A model generated the notes under the pieces. It did no database searches, was not told the DNA's origin, and saw only the letters and a program-made list of their open reading frames with translations. The position numbers were made by a program, and so were the translations under genes. Below, in pieces: positions 16,672 to 24,252 of a stretch of DNA of 63,548 nucleotides. Positions within the stretch are counted from its first letter, which is position 1. Each line of letters begins with the position of its first letter. This DNA is from Streptomyces alfalfae (lineage in GTDB: Bacteria; Actinomycetota; Actinomycetes; Streptomycetales; Streptomycetaceae), in contig NZ_QEXM01000047.1 in assembly GCF_004127445.1 (NCBI RefSeq), positions 1 to 63,548 of the forward strand, written 5' to 3'.

Positions 16672-17598
16672 TCAGCGGGCAGCGGCCCGCGCGAGGTGGT
16701 CGAGGGTGGCCGCGACGGCCGGCACCTGCGCCAGGTCCGGCAGCGTGAGCGCGACGATCTCCCGCCGCACCGGCGGCTCCACCGTCACCGTACGGACCCC
16801 TCTCGGGCGTACGGACTCGATCGCCAGCTCGGGCAGGACCGCCACCCCGAGGCCGGCGCCGACCAGGCCGATCACCGCCGGATAGTCATCCGTGGCGAAG
16901 TCGATCCGGGGCACGAAGCCCGCACCCTCGCAGACGTCCACGAGCTGCCTGCGGCAGCGCGGGCACCCCGCGATCCAGGGCTCGTCGGCGAACTCGCCGA
17001 TGGTGACCGACTCCGCCTCGGCCAGCGGATGCCCCTCGGGCACGAGGCCGACGAGCCGGTCCGCGAGCACCGGCCGCACCACCAGGTCGTCCCAGTCCTC
17101 GGCGGGCGCGCCCGCCCTCGTGTCGTCGGGCGTCGCGCGCCGCGCCTCGTAGCGGAAGGCGAGGGCCACGTCGCAGTCGCCCTCGCGCAGCATCTCCACC
17201 GAGCGCGGCGGCTCGGCCTCCACGAGGGAGACGCGGGTGCCGGGGTGCTCCGCGCGCAGCGCCGCGAGGGCGCCGGGGACCAGCGTCGAACTGCCGCTGG
17301 GGAACGACACGAGCCGGACGCGTCCCGCGCGCAGGCCCGCGATGGCGGCGACCTCCTCCTCGGCCGCGGTGAGCCCGGCGAGGATGCCCGTGGCGTGCCG
17401 GACCAGGGCCTCGCCCGCCTGGGTGAGGCGCATCTCGCGACCGGTGCGGATCAGCAGCGGCGTGCCGGCCGAGGCTTCGAGGGCCTTCATCTGCTGGCTC
17501 ACGGCGGGCTGGGTGCAGCCCAGCTCGCGGGCGGCGGCCGAGAAGGAGCCGGTGGTGGCGACGGCGCGCAGCACGCGGAGATGACGGGCCTCGATCAT
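16672..17598 (-). CDS. LysR-family transcriptional regulator
   Basis: This 308-residue LysR protein has an N-terminal winged helix-turn-helix (about 3-62, with SFSAAARELGCTQPAVSQQ) and a periplasmic-binding-type effector domain. The effector domain contains a CPRCRRQLVDVC segment, a CxxC plus a further Cys, which could sense redox or metal. It is divergent from the MOSC gene, its likely target. The start codon lies 6 nt after a TATGCT -10 box, so the transcript is probably leaderless. A palindrome in the shared 81-nt gap fits autoregulation. Confidence 0.93.
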   Translation of the reverse strand: MIEARHLRVLRAVATTGSFSAAARELGCTQPAVSQQMKALEASAGTPLLIRTGREMRLTQAGEALVRHATGILAGLTAAEEEVAAIAGLRAGRVRLVSFPSGSSTLVPGALAALRAEHPGTRVSLVEAEPPRSVEMLREGDCDVALAFRYEARRATPDDTRAGAPAEDWDDLVVRPVLADRLVGLVPEGHPLAEAESVTIGEFADEPWIAGCPRCRRQLVDVCEGAGFVPRIDFATDDYPAVIGLVGAGLGVAVLPELAIESVRPRGVRTVTVEPPVRREIVALTLPDLAQVPAVAATLDHLARAAAR

Positions 17599-17604
17599 GG
17601 TTCG

Positions 17605-17634
17605 AGCATAAGCGACGCTTGGACGGAAGGTGAA
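17605..17634 (-). promoter_or_regulatory. LysR gene promoter with overlapping palindrome
   Basis: On the minus strand TTCACC (17629-17634), 18 nt, TATGCT (17605-17610), then 6 nt to the ATG. The palindrome AAGCG-A-CGCTT (17610-17620) lies inside the promoter and is a candidate operator for the LysR protein. Confidence 0.6.
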
Positions 17635-17679
17635 ATATCACGTCGCCGCTTTGAGGCGGGTCGCCTAATCTGCCTGACC

Positions 17680-18351
17680 ATGAAGCTTCTCTCCGTGAAC
17701 ATCGGGCGCCGCGCCGCCGTCGCGTACACCTCGGCGCCCTCCGGTCTCACCGGCATCGACAAGCGTCCCGTGGCCGAGCCGGTGCACGTGACGGCGCCGG
17801 GCCCCGGGGGCGGCAGCGGCCTCGCGGGCGACGAGATCGCCGACCCGCGCCACCACGGCGGGGACGACCAGGCGGTGTACGCCTACGCGCGCGAGGACCT
17901 CGACGCCTGGGAGCGCGAACTCGGGCGGCCGCTGGCCGACGGCGTCTTCGGCGAGAACCTCACGACGGCCGGCGTCGACGTGAACGGCGCGCGGATAGGC
18001 GAGCGCTGGCGGATCGGCGGCGGCCCGCTCCTGGAGGTGACGAGCGGGCGCGTCCCCTGCCGGACGTTCCAGGGGCACCTGGGCGAGACGGGCTGGATGA
18101 AGCGGTTCACCCGGCAGGGCGTCACGGGCGCCTATCTGCGGGTGCTCGAACCGGGGATGATCCGGGCCGGCGACCCGGTCGAGGTGGTGCACAGGCCGGA
18201 GCACGGCATCACCGCCGCGCTCCAGTTCCGCGCCGTCACCACCGAGCGGGAACTGCTGCCGAGGCTGCTCGAAGCGGGCGACGCCCTGCACGCCGGGGCC
18301 GCGGAGAAGGCCCGCGTCTACGTGGCGCGGCACGGGTCCGGGGTTTCCTGA
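17680..18351 (+). CDS. MOSC domain-containing protein
   Basis: This 223-residue protein is of the YiiM type. A MOSC domain spans about 20-160 with GDEIADPRHHGGDDQAVYAY and GENLTT, and the conserved cysteine is in GRVPCRTFQ. Such proteins handle sulfur on molybdenum cofactor or reduce N-hydroxylated compounds such as 6-hydroxylaminopurine. The ATG lies 8 nt after TAATCT with no Shine-Dalgarno sequence, which suggests a leaderless transcript. The frame stays open upstream, but that stretch is antisense to the LysR gene and is not counted. Divergence from LysR suggests control by it. Confidence 0.92.
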   Translation: MKLLSVNIGRRAAVAYTSAPSGLTGIDKRPVAEPVHVTAPGPGGGSGLAGDEIADPRHHGGDDQAVYAYAREDLDAWERELGRPLADGVFGENLTTAGVDVNGARIGERWRIGGGPLLEVTSGRVPCRTFQGHLGETGWMKRFTRQGVTGAYLRVLEPGMIRAGDPVEVVHRPEHGITAALQFRAVTTERELLPRLLEAGDALHAGAAEKARVYVARHGSGVS

Positions 18352-18408
18352 CCCGAGCCGCCCCGCCCGCGCGACGCGCCCGCCGCCGGATCTCACTAGC
18401 CTTGGGCC

Positions 18409-19182
18409 ATGACTACGGCTCTGATTACGGGATCGACCGCCGGCATCGGCGCCGCCTTCGCGCGTCGCCTCGCCGGTGACGGGCACAACCTCGTCCTCGT
18501 GGCGCGCGACACCAAGCGGCTGCGGGAGCAGGCGACCGAGCTGCACGACCGGCACGGCATCGAGGCCGAGGTGCTCACCGCCGACCTCTCGACGGACGGC
18601 GGCATCGAGGCCGTGGAGAAGCGCCTCGCCCGCCGCAGGGACCCGGTGGACCTGCTGGTCAACAACGCCGGGTTCGGCAACAAGGGCCGCTATCTGGAGG
18701 TGCCCGTCGCCGACGAGCTGACGATGCTCAAGGTGCACTGCGAGGCGGTGCTCCGGCTGACGTCGGCGGCGACGGAGACCATGCGCGAGCGCGGCCGGGG
18801 CGGGGTGGTGAACGTCGCGTCGGTGGCGGCGTTCCTGCCGCGCGGGACGTACGGGGCCTCGAAGGCGTGGGTGGTGCAGTTCACCCAGGGCGCGGCGAAG
18901 GACCTCGCGGGTTCGGGGGTCCGGCTGATGGCGCTCTGCCCCGGCTTCGTCCGTACGGAGTTCCACGAGCGGGCCGGGATGGGCACGGACAACATCCCCA
19001 AGTGGATGTGGCTCGACCCCGACAAGGTCGTGGCGGCGGCCTTGGCGGATCTCGCGCGGGGCAGGACCTTGTCCATTCCCGATCCCCGGTACAAGGCACT
19101 CATGGGGGTGGCGAAGCTGGCGCCTCGCCCTCTGCTGAGCGGGGTCACGTCCCGTACGGGGCGGAAGTACGGGCCCCAGTAG
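18409..19182 (+). CDS. SDR-family NAD(P)-dependent oxidoreductase
   Basis: This 257-residue classical short-chain dehydrogenase has TGSTAGIG (residues 7-14) for the cofactor, NNAG, a catalytic Ser in VNVASVAAFLP, and YGASK as the YxxxK pair. The substrate cannot be told. The ATG lies 6 nt after TAGCCT with no ribosome-binding site, so it is probably leaderless. It follows the MOSC gene on the same strand after 57 nt. Confidence 0.94.
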   Translation: MTTALITGSTAGIGAAFARRLAGDGHNLVLVARDTKRLREQATELHDRHGIEAEVLTADLSTDGGIEAVEKRLARRRDPVDLLVNNAGFGNKGRYLEVPVADELTMLKVHCEAVLRLTSAATETMRERGRGGVVNVASVAAFLPRGTYGASKAWVVQFTQGAAKDLAGSGVRLMALCPGFVRTEFHERAGMGTDNIPKWMWLDPDKVVAAALADLARGRTLSIPDPRYKALMGVAKLAPRPLLSGVTSRTGRKYGPQ

Positions 19183-19235
19183 GGCTGCCTCCCTCTCGCG
19201 GGGCGCGTCTGCCGGGTTCTCGCCGTTCCCGGCCG

Positions 19236-19272
19236 CGGCTCGTGGTCCGTCCTCGCGCGGTTCCCCGCGCCC
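19236..19272 (-). repeat. Degenerate copy of a dispersed intergenic repeat
   Basis: On the minus strand this contains GCGCGGGGAACCGCGCGA followed by a GC-rich tail. It resembles the two better copies at 43179-43229 and 43805-43857, so this is a third, decayed member. Confidence 0.45.
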
Positions 19273-19293
19273 GACGAAGAACCGGCGAAAGGG

Positions 19294-19333
19294 CTGAGGC
19301 CCGGCTCCCCCGTCAGGGGAAGCCGGGCCTCAG
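19294..19333. terminator. Bidirectional terminator hairpin
   Basis: Arms CTGAGGCCCGGCT and its complement, extended inward by CCCC/GGGG with one bulged base, give about 17 bp. It lies between the convergent SDR and groEL1 genes. Confidence 0.85.
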
Positions 19334-19358
19334 TCACGGTTCGAGCGAGCGCAGCGCC

Positions 19359-20987
19359 TCAGTGGGAGTGGCCGTGCCCGTGGCCGTGGCCGGCGTCGGC
19401 CTCTTCCTCGGCCGGCTTCTCGACGACCAGGGTCTCGGTCGTGAGGAGCAGCGACGCGATGGACGCGGCGTTCTCCAGGGCGGAGCGGGTGACCTTGACC
19501 GGGTCGATGACGCCGGCCTTGACCAGGTCGCCGTACTCGCCGGTCGCGGCGTTGAAGCCGAAGCCCTTGTCGAGCTCGGCGACCTTGGAGGTGATGACGT
19601 AACCCTCCAGGCCGGCGTTCTCGGCGATCCAGCGCAGCGGCTCGACGGCGGCGCGGCGGACGACGGCGACACCGGTGGCCTCGTCGCCCTCCTTGCCGAG
19701 GTTGCCCTCGAGGACCTTGACGGCGTGGACGAGGGAGGAGCCACCACCGGAGACGATGCCCTCCTCGACCGCGGCGCGGGTCGCGGAGATGGCGTCCTCC
19801 AGACGGTGCTTCTTCTCCTTCAGCTCCACCTCGGTGGCGGCGCCGACCTTGATGACGCACACGCCGCCGGCCAGCTTCGCGAGGCGCTCCTGGAGCTTCT
19901 CGCGGTCCCAGTCGGAGTCCGTGGCCTCGATCTCGGCCTTGATCTGGGCGACGCGGCCCTCGACGTCGGCCTTGTTGCCGCCGCCGTCGACGATCGTGGT
20001 GTCGTCCTTGGTGACGGTGACGCGGCGGGCGGTGCCGAGCACGTCGAGACCGACCTGGTCGATCTTGAGGCCGACCTCTTCGGCGATGACGGTGGCACCG
20101 GTGAGGGTGGCCATGTCGCCGAGCATCGCCTTGCGGCGGTCGCCGAAGCCGGGGGCCTTCACCGCGACGGCGTTGAAGGTGCCGCGGATCTTGTTGACGA
20201 CCAGCGTCGACAGGGCCTCGCCCTCGACGTCCTCGGCGATGATGAGGAGCGGCTTCGAGGAGTTGGCCTGGATGACCTTCTCCAGCAGCGGCAGGAGGTC
20301 CTGGATGGAGGAGATCTTGCCCTGGTGGATCAGGATGTACGGGTCGTCGAGGACGGCCTCCATACGCTCCTGGTCGGACACCATGTACGGGGACAGGTAG
20401 CCCTTGTCGAAGGCCATGCCCTCGGTGAAGTCCAGTTCGAGACCGAAGGTGTTGGACTCCTCGACGGTGATGACACCGTCCTTGCCGACCTTGTCCATCG
20501 CCTCGGCGATGAGCTCGCCGACCTGCGGGTCCTGGGCCGACAGACCGGCGACGGCCGCGATGTCGGCCTTGTCGTCGATCGGGCGGGCGGTGGCGAGGAG
20601 CTCCTCGGAGACGGCCGCGACGGCGGCGTCGATGCCCTTCTTCAGGGCGGCCGGGGAGGCGCCGGCGGCGACGTTGCGCAGGCCTTCCTTGACCAGGGCC
20701 TGGGCGAGCACGGTGGCGGTGGTGGTGCCGTCACCCGCGATGTCGTTGGTCTTGGTCGCCACCTCCTTCACGAGCTGGGCGCCGAGGTTCTCGTACGGGT
20801 CCTCGACCTCGACCTCACGGGCGATGGTCACGCCGTCGTTGGTGATGGTCGGGGCGCCGAACTTCTTGTCGATGACGACGTTGCGGCCGCGGGGGCCGAT
20901 CGTCACCTTGACCGTGTCGGCAAGCTTGTTGACGCCGCGCTCAAGGGCGCGACGGGCGTCCTCGTCGAACTTCAGGATCTTCGCCAT
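19359..20987 (-). CDS. groL: Chaperonin GroEL1 with histidine-rich tail
   Basis: This 542-residue 60-kDa chaperonin has the ATP-binding motif GDGTTTATVLAQ and the usual equatorial, intermediate and apical segments. The C-terminus is GHGHGHGHSH instead of the Gly-Met tail of E. coli GroEL. That is typical of actinobacterial GroEL1, which is encoded next to groES; a second groEL with a Gly-Met tail normally lies elsewhere. The His tail could bind metal. It follows groES after 115 nt and should share its HrcA/CIRCE control. Confidence 0.98.
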   Translation of the reverse strand: MAKILKFDEDARRALERGVNKLADTVKVTIGPRGRNVVIDKKFGAPTITNDGVTIAREVEVEDPYENLGAQLVKEVATKTNDIAGDGTTTATVLAQALVKEGLRNVAAGASPAALKKGIDAAVAAVSEELLATARPIDDKADIAAVAGLSAQDPQVGELIAEAMDKVGKDGVITVEESNTFGLELDFTEGMAFDKGYLSPYMVSDQERMEAVLDDPYILIHQGKISSIQDLLPLLEKVIQANSSKPLLIIAEDVEGEALSTLVVNKIRGTFNAVAVKAPGFGDRRKAMLGDMATLTGATVIAEEVGLKIDQVGLDVLGTARRVTVTKDDTTIVDGGGNKADVEGRVAQIKAEIEATDSDWDREKLQERLAKLAGGVCVIKVGAATEVELKEKKHRLEDAISATRAAVEEGIVSGGGSSLVHAVKVLEGNLGKEGDEATGVAVVRRAAVEPLRWIAENAGLEGYVITSKVAELDKGFGFNAATGEYGDLVKAGVIDPVKVTRSALENAASIASLLLTTETLVVEKPAEEEADAGHGHGHGHSH

Positions 20988-21102
20988 GGGAGCGGTTCAG
21001 CCCTCTCGAAACTCAGGTGAACGAGCCGCGCCCCTCGCCGCCCGGCAATCAGCGGGGTGACCAGGGGCGCAGCTCAAAGCAAAAATTTGCTTCAGGGGTG
21101 AA

Positions 21103-21411
21103 TTACTTCTCGACGATCGCGAGCACGTCGCGAGCCGAGAGGACGAGGTACTCCTCGCCGTTGTACTTCACCTCGGTGCCGCCGTACTTGCTGTACAGCA
21201 CGATGTCGCCGGTCTTCACGTCGAGCGGCAGGCGCTCGCCGTTCTCGAACCGGCCCGGGCCCACGGCCAGGACGACGCCCTCCTGGGGCTTCTCCTTCGC
21301 GGTGTCCGGAATGACCAGGCCAGAGGCGGTGGTCTGCTCGGCATCGAGCGGCTGGACCACAATGCGGTCCTCAAGCGGCTTGATGGCAACCTTGGAGCTG
21401 GCGGTCGTCAC
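21103..21411 (-). CDS. groES: Co-chaperonin GroES
   Basis: This 102-residue Hsp10 caps the GroEL ring. It has the N-terminal IKPLEDRIVVQ strand, the mobile loop around residues 20-36 (TTASGLVIPDTAKEKPQEG), and the C-terminal LSARDVLAIVEK. It is the first gene of the groES-groEL1 operon, with a promoter flanked and overlapped by two CIRCE elements. Confidence 0.98.
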   Translation of the reverse strand: MTTASSKVAIKPLEDRIVVQPLDAEQTTASGLVIPDTAKEKPQEGVVLAVGPGRFENGERLPLDVKTGDIVLYSKYGGTEVKYNGEEYLVLSARDVLAIVEK

Positions 21412-21508
21412 GATCCGGTCTCCCCCTTCGGAGATCTCACGGGGTCAAGTCTGAGGTGTGGCGACCAGGTGGATCCGTCGTCGCGGGTGCCGGACCTGCC
21501 CGTCGCTG

Positions 21509-21535
21509 TTGGCACTCTCCAACGGGGAGTGCCAG
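21509..21535 (-). promoter_or_regulatory. CIRCE element, promoter-proximal
   Basis: TTGGCACTC, 9 nt, GAGTGCCAG is an inverted repeat matching the HrcA operator (TTAGCACTC-N9-GAGTGCTAA) with few changes. It covers the expected groES transcription start. Confidence 0.9.
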
Positions 21536-21540
21536 AAGTG

Positions 21541-21570
21541 AGACTAGGACGGCGATTAGCACTCGGTCAA
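21541..21570 (-). promoter_or_regulatory. groES-groEL1 promoter
   Basis: On the minus strand TTGACC (21565-21570), 18 nt, TAGTCT (21541-21546). The -35 box lies within the distal CIRCE and the start falls in the proximal one, so bound HrcA would block polymerase. Confidence 0.8.
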
Positions 21571-21582
21571 GCGGAGTGCCAA
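21556..21582 (-). promoter_or_regulatory. CIRCE element, distal
   Basis: TTAGCACTC, 9 nt, GAGTGCCAA matches the HrcA operator consensus almost exactly. It contains the -35 box of the groES promoter. Confidence 0.92.
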
Positions 21583-21599
21583 TCGGCGGCGTCGGGCTT

Positions 21600-21986
21600 T
21601 CACGGTTCGCCGGTCGCCGCCGGCCCCGGCGGGCTCGGCACGGGCGTGTCCTGGCAACGGTTTCCGGCGCCTGTCGGTTCCTGCCGCGCCGTCTCCGCGG
21701 CGCGGGACCGCCCGGTCACCCGTGGCCCGGCGGCGGGAGCCGTGTCCGCCCTTCCCCGAGCTCTCAGCTCCGTTCGAGCAGGGGAGACCCCGACCGCCGC
21801 ATGGGACGCCCGCCCGCAGCGAGGCTCCCCCGGCGAGCGCCTCGGCACCTTCTCCGCCGCCTTTCTGCCCAGGCGTTCGATCGGGTCCACCGATTCCGCG
21901 CACCCCGTGAGCAGTGCGGGCGCGAGCAGGGCGCCGAGGAGGGCTCCGGCCAGGAGACGGCGCCGCGCCCGCGCCCGGGGGGTCAT
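21600..21986 (-). CDS. Small putative lipoprotein, possibly a truncated paralogue
   Basis: This 128-residue frame begins with a basic signal sequence and lipobox (LLTGC, residues 24-28), so it should be a lipoprotein. Only the first 50 or so residues look like a protein; SVDPIERLGRKAAEK follows the lipobox. The rest is Arg/Ala/Gly/Pro-rich without structure. Its ATG overlaps the stop of the polysaccharide deacetylase gene by 4 nt, so they are translationally coupled. From memory, other Streptomyces carry a second deacetylase beginning with a similar SVDPIERLGRKAA segment. This could be a remnant of such a gene, but I see no deacetylase motifs in other frames. Confidence 0.55.
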   Translation of the reverse strand: MTPRARARRRLLAGALLGALLAPALLTGCAESVDPIERLGRKAAEKVPRRSPGEPRCGRASHAAVGVSPARTELRARGRADTAPAAGPRVTGRSRAAETARQEPTGAGNRCQDTPVPSPPGPAATGEP

Positions 21987-22909
21987 AGGTAGTCCTCCAG
22001 CCGGGCCACCGCGTAGCCCCGGTCCGTGACCGTCTTCATGACCTCGCGGACCATGTCCGGCATGGAGCCCTTCCAGTCCTCGCGGCCCCGGAAGTGGGTG
22101 AGGATGATGTCACCGGGATGGAGGTCCTTGTCCCACTCGCGCCACTCCATGTGGTCGGCGAAGGCCTCGGACGCCCACAGGGGCACGGCCTTGATGCCGC
22201 AGGACTTGGCGGCGCGGAGCGTGTCCCGGTTGTAGTTGCCGTAGGGCGGACGGAAGAGTTCGGGGCGCTTGCCGTACTTCTCCTCGATGACGTCCTGCAT
22301 GCCGCAGATCTCCCGGCGCTGGGCCTCGTAGGAGAGGCCGGGCAGGTAGGGGTGGTGGAGGGTGTGGTTGTTCAGGGCGACCCCCCGGTCCTGCATCTTC
22401 CTGAAGTACCCGTAGTCCTTCTTGACCAGGTAGTCGCTGAGGAAGGCCGTGTAGGGGATCTTCAGGTCGCTCATCATCCGCAGCAGCGCCGGGTCCTTCT
22501 CGTCCCCGTCGTCGATGGTCAGGAAGACGACCTTCTGCCGGGTCGGGACGGTGGTGAAGACCGGCGGCAGCTTGGACTGCCCCGCCACCTCGAAGCCGTC
22601 GCGGGTCGTGATGCGCGGCTTGGTCCGCGGCGGCTCGGGAGCCTGCAGCGGCGGATCGGCGAGACCCCAGCGCCTGGCCGCGGCGGCCCGCGCGGCCTGG
22701 GCGCTCTCCAGCCGGTGGGCGTAGAGGTCGAGGGCGTCGGCGGCCGGGGCCTGGAGCGCCCGGCGGCCCCCGGCGCCGGGCGCGCCGCCTCTGCCGTCCC
22801 CGGAGGCGCACCCCGAGGCGATCGCCGCGACGGCGAGCACGGCCACCGCCGCGCACAGCTGGCTCTTCCGCCTGACAGCGGAATATTCCTTTTGTCGTAC
22901 TAGTTGCAT
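21983..22909 (-). CDS. Polysaccharide deacetylase lipoprotein
   Basis: This 308-residue protein has a signal peptide ending in a lipobox (IASGC, about residues 28-32), so it should be anchored outside the membrane. The NodB-type domain has TIDDG (the metal Asp pair), HTLHHP (metal histidines), RPPYGNYN, and ILTHF with the late catalytic His. It should remove N-acetyl groups from a cell-wall polymer such as peptidoglycan. I chose the ATG at 22909 because it gives a clean signal peptide; an in-frame start 84 nt earlier would overlap the divergent gene. It is coupled to the small lipoprotein gene downstream. Confidence 0.92.
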   Translation of the reverse strand: MQLVRQKEYSAVRRKSQLCAAVAVLAVAAIASGCASGDGRGGAPGAGGRRALQAPAADALDLYAHRLESAQAARAAAARRWGLADPPLQAPEPPRTKPRITTRDGFEVAGQSKLPPVFTTVPTRQKVVFLTIDDGDEKDPALLRMMSDLKIPYTAFLSDYLVKKDYGYFRKMQDRGVALNNHTLHHPYLPGLSYEAQRREICGMQDVIEEKYGKRPELFRPPYGNYNRDTLRAAKSCGIKAVPLWASEAFADHMEWREWDKDLHPGDIILTHFRGREDWKGSMPDMVREVMKTVTDRGYAVARLEDYL

Positions 22910-22992
22910 GGCGCCGGATCCTCGCAGCTCAACGCCCTGCCGAGGGGCCGACACCGCCGCCCCGCCCCGCACCGTCCACCGACTGGCCCACA

Positions 22993-24234
22993 ATGGGGCG
23001 GGTGAACGACCCGAACACGCCGAGTACCCACGACGCCGGCCCCGGCGACCCCCTCGCCGCCTTCGCGGCCCTCCTCACCGAGGAGGGCAGGGCCCTGCTC
23101 GACGAGGTGCGGGACGTCGAGCCCGCGCGGGAACTCGCGGCGGCCACCCGGCTGCGCCGCGAGCACCCCGCCGCCCTCGTCTCCGCGGCGCTGGCCCAGG
23201 CCCGCCTGCGGCAGCGCGCCACGGCGAAGTTCGACGTCCGGGACGCGGCCCGGATGTTCTTCACGCCGGACGGCTTCGAGCAGTCCACCCGCACCTCCGT
23301 CGCCACCTACCGCGCCGAGTGCTTCGCGGCGCTCGGCGTGCGCTCCCTCGCCGACCTGTGCTGCGGCATCGGCGGCGACGCCATCGCGCTGGCGCGGGCC
23401 GGGATCTCCGTCCTCGCCGTCGACCGTTCCCCGCTGACCTGCGCGGTCGCGCGCGCCAACGCCGAGGCCCTCGGTCTCGCCGAGCTGATCGAGGTCCGCG
23501 AGGCGGACGTCACCGAGGTCGACACCACCGGGTACGACGCGGTGTTCGTGGACCCGGCCCGCCGGGGCGGACGCGGCCGGATCTTCGACCCCGAGGCGTA
23601 CTCACCGCCGCTCTCCTGGGCCGTCGAGGCGGCCCGCAAGGCCCCGCGCGCGGCGCTGAAGATCGCCCCGGGCGTCCCGCACGAGGCGGTCCCCGACGAG
23701 GCCATGGCGGAGTGGATCTCCGACCGGGGCGACGTGAAGGAGGCCGTGCTCTGGTTCGGCGACGACGTGACGCCGGGGACCCGGCGGGCGACGCTGCTGC
23801 CCACGGGCGCCTGGATCGACGCCTCGCCCGCCGCCGCGCTCCCCGACCCCGCCGTACGGCCCGTCGGGCGCTACCTCTACGAGCCCGACGGCGCCGTCAT
23901 CCGCTCCCATCTGGTCGCCGAGGTGGCCGAGCAGGTCGCGGGCGGCCTCATCGACGAGACCATCGCCTACGTCACCTCCGACGAGCTGCACGCCACCGAC
24001 TACGCCACCGCGTACGAGATCACCGACCAGCTCCCCTTCAACGTGAAGAGGCTCAAGGCGCTGCTGCGGGAGCGCGAGGTCGGCGTCCTCACCGTGAAGA
24101 AGCGCGGCTCGGCGGTGGAGCCGGAGGAGCTGCGGCGCAAGGTGAAGCCGCAGGGGCGGAACTCCGCGACCGTCTTCCTCACCCGGGTGGCGGGCGCCCC
24201 GACCATGCTGATCGGACGCCCGGCGGCCGTCTGA
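22993..24234 (+). CDS. Class I SAM methyltransferase with THUMP-like domain
   Basis: This 413-residue protein has a Rossmann methyltransferase core (about 95-270). The SAM motif is ADLCCGIGGDAIALA, then an acidic end (VLAVDRSP) and a VDPARRGGRGR motif. The C-terminal 100 residues correspond to the THUMP-like domain common in Actinobacteria. The likely substrate is a nucleic acid base, but this is not shown. The start may be the ATG at 22993 or the GTG at 23002. The latter lies 7 nt after CACAAT, as expected for a leaderless transcript. Confidence 0.9.
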   Translation: MGRVNDPNTPSTHDAGPGDPLAAFAALLTEEGRALLDEVRDVEPARELAAATRLRREHPAALVSAALAQARLRQRATAKFDVRDAARMFFTPDGFEQSTRTSVATYRAECFAALGVRSLADLCCGIGGDAIALARAGISVLAVDRSPLTCAVARANAEALGLAELIEVREADVTEVDTTGYDAVFVDPARRGGRGRIFDPEAYSPPLSWAVEAARKAPRAALKIAPGVPHEAVPDEAMAEWISDRGDVKEAVLWFGDDVTPGTRRATLLPTGAWIDASPAAALPDPAVRPVGRYLYEPDGAVIRSHLVAEVAEQVAGGLIDETIAYVTSDELHATDYATAYEITDQLPFNVKRLKALLREREVGVLTVKKRGSAVEPEELRRKVKPQGRNSATVFLTRVAGAPTMLIGRPAAV

Positions 24235-24252
24235 GAGCCCGCGCGACCCGTT

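Noticed and set aside
16621..17679. An N-terminal extension of the MOSC protein by 353 residues
   Set aside because: The extra part is antisense to the LysR gene. The MOSC family begins near the ATG at 17680, which has its own -10 box.
18867..21020. A 717-residue plus-strand frame opposite groEL1
   Set aside because: It is antisense to a highly conserved gene, and the Gly/Asp/Leu-rich product is typical of the complement of Streptomyces coding sequence.
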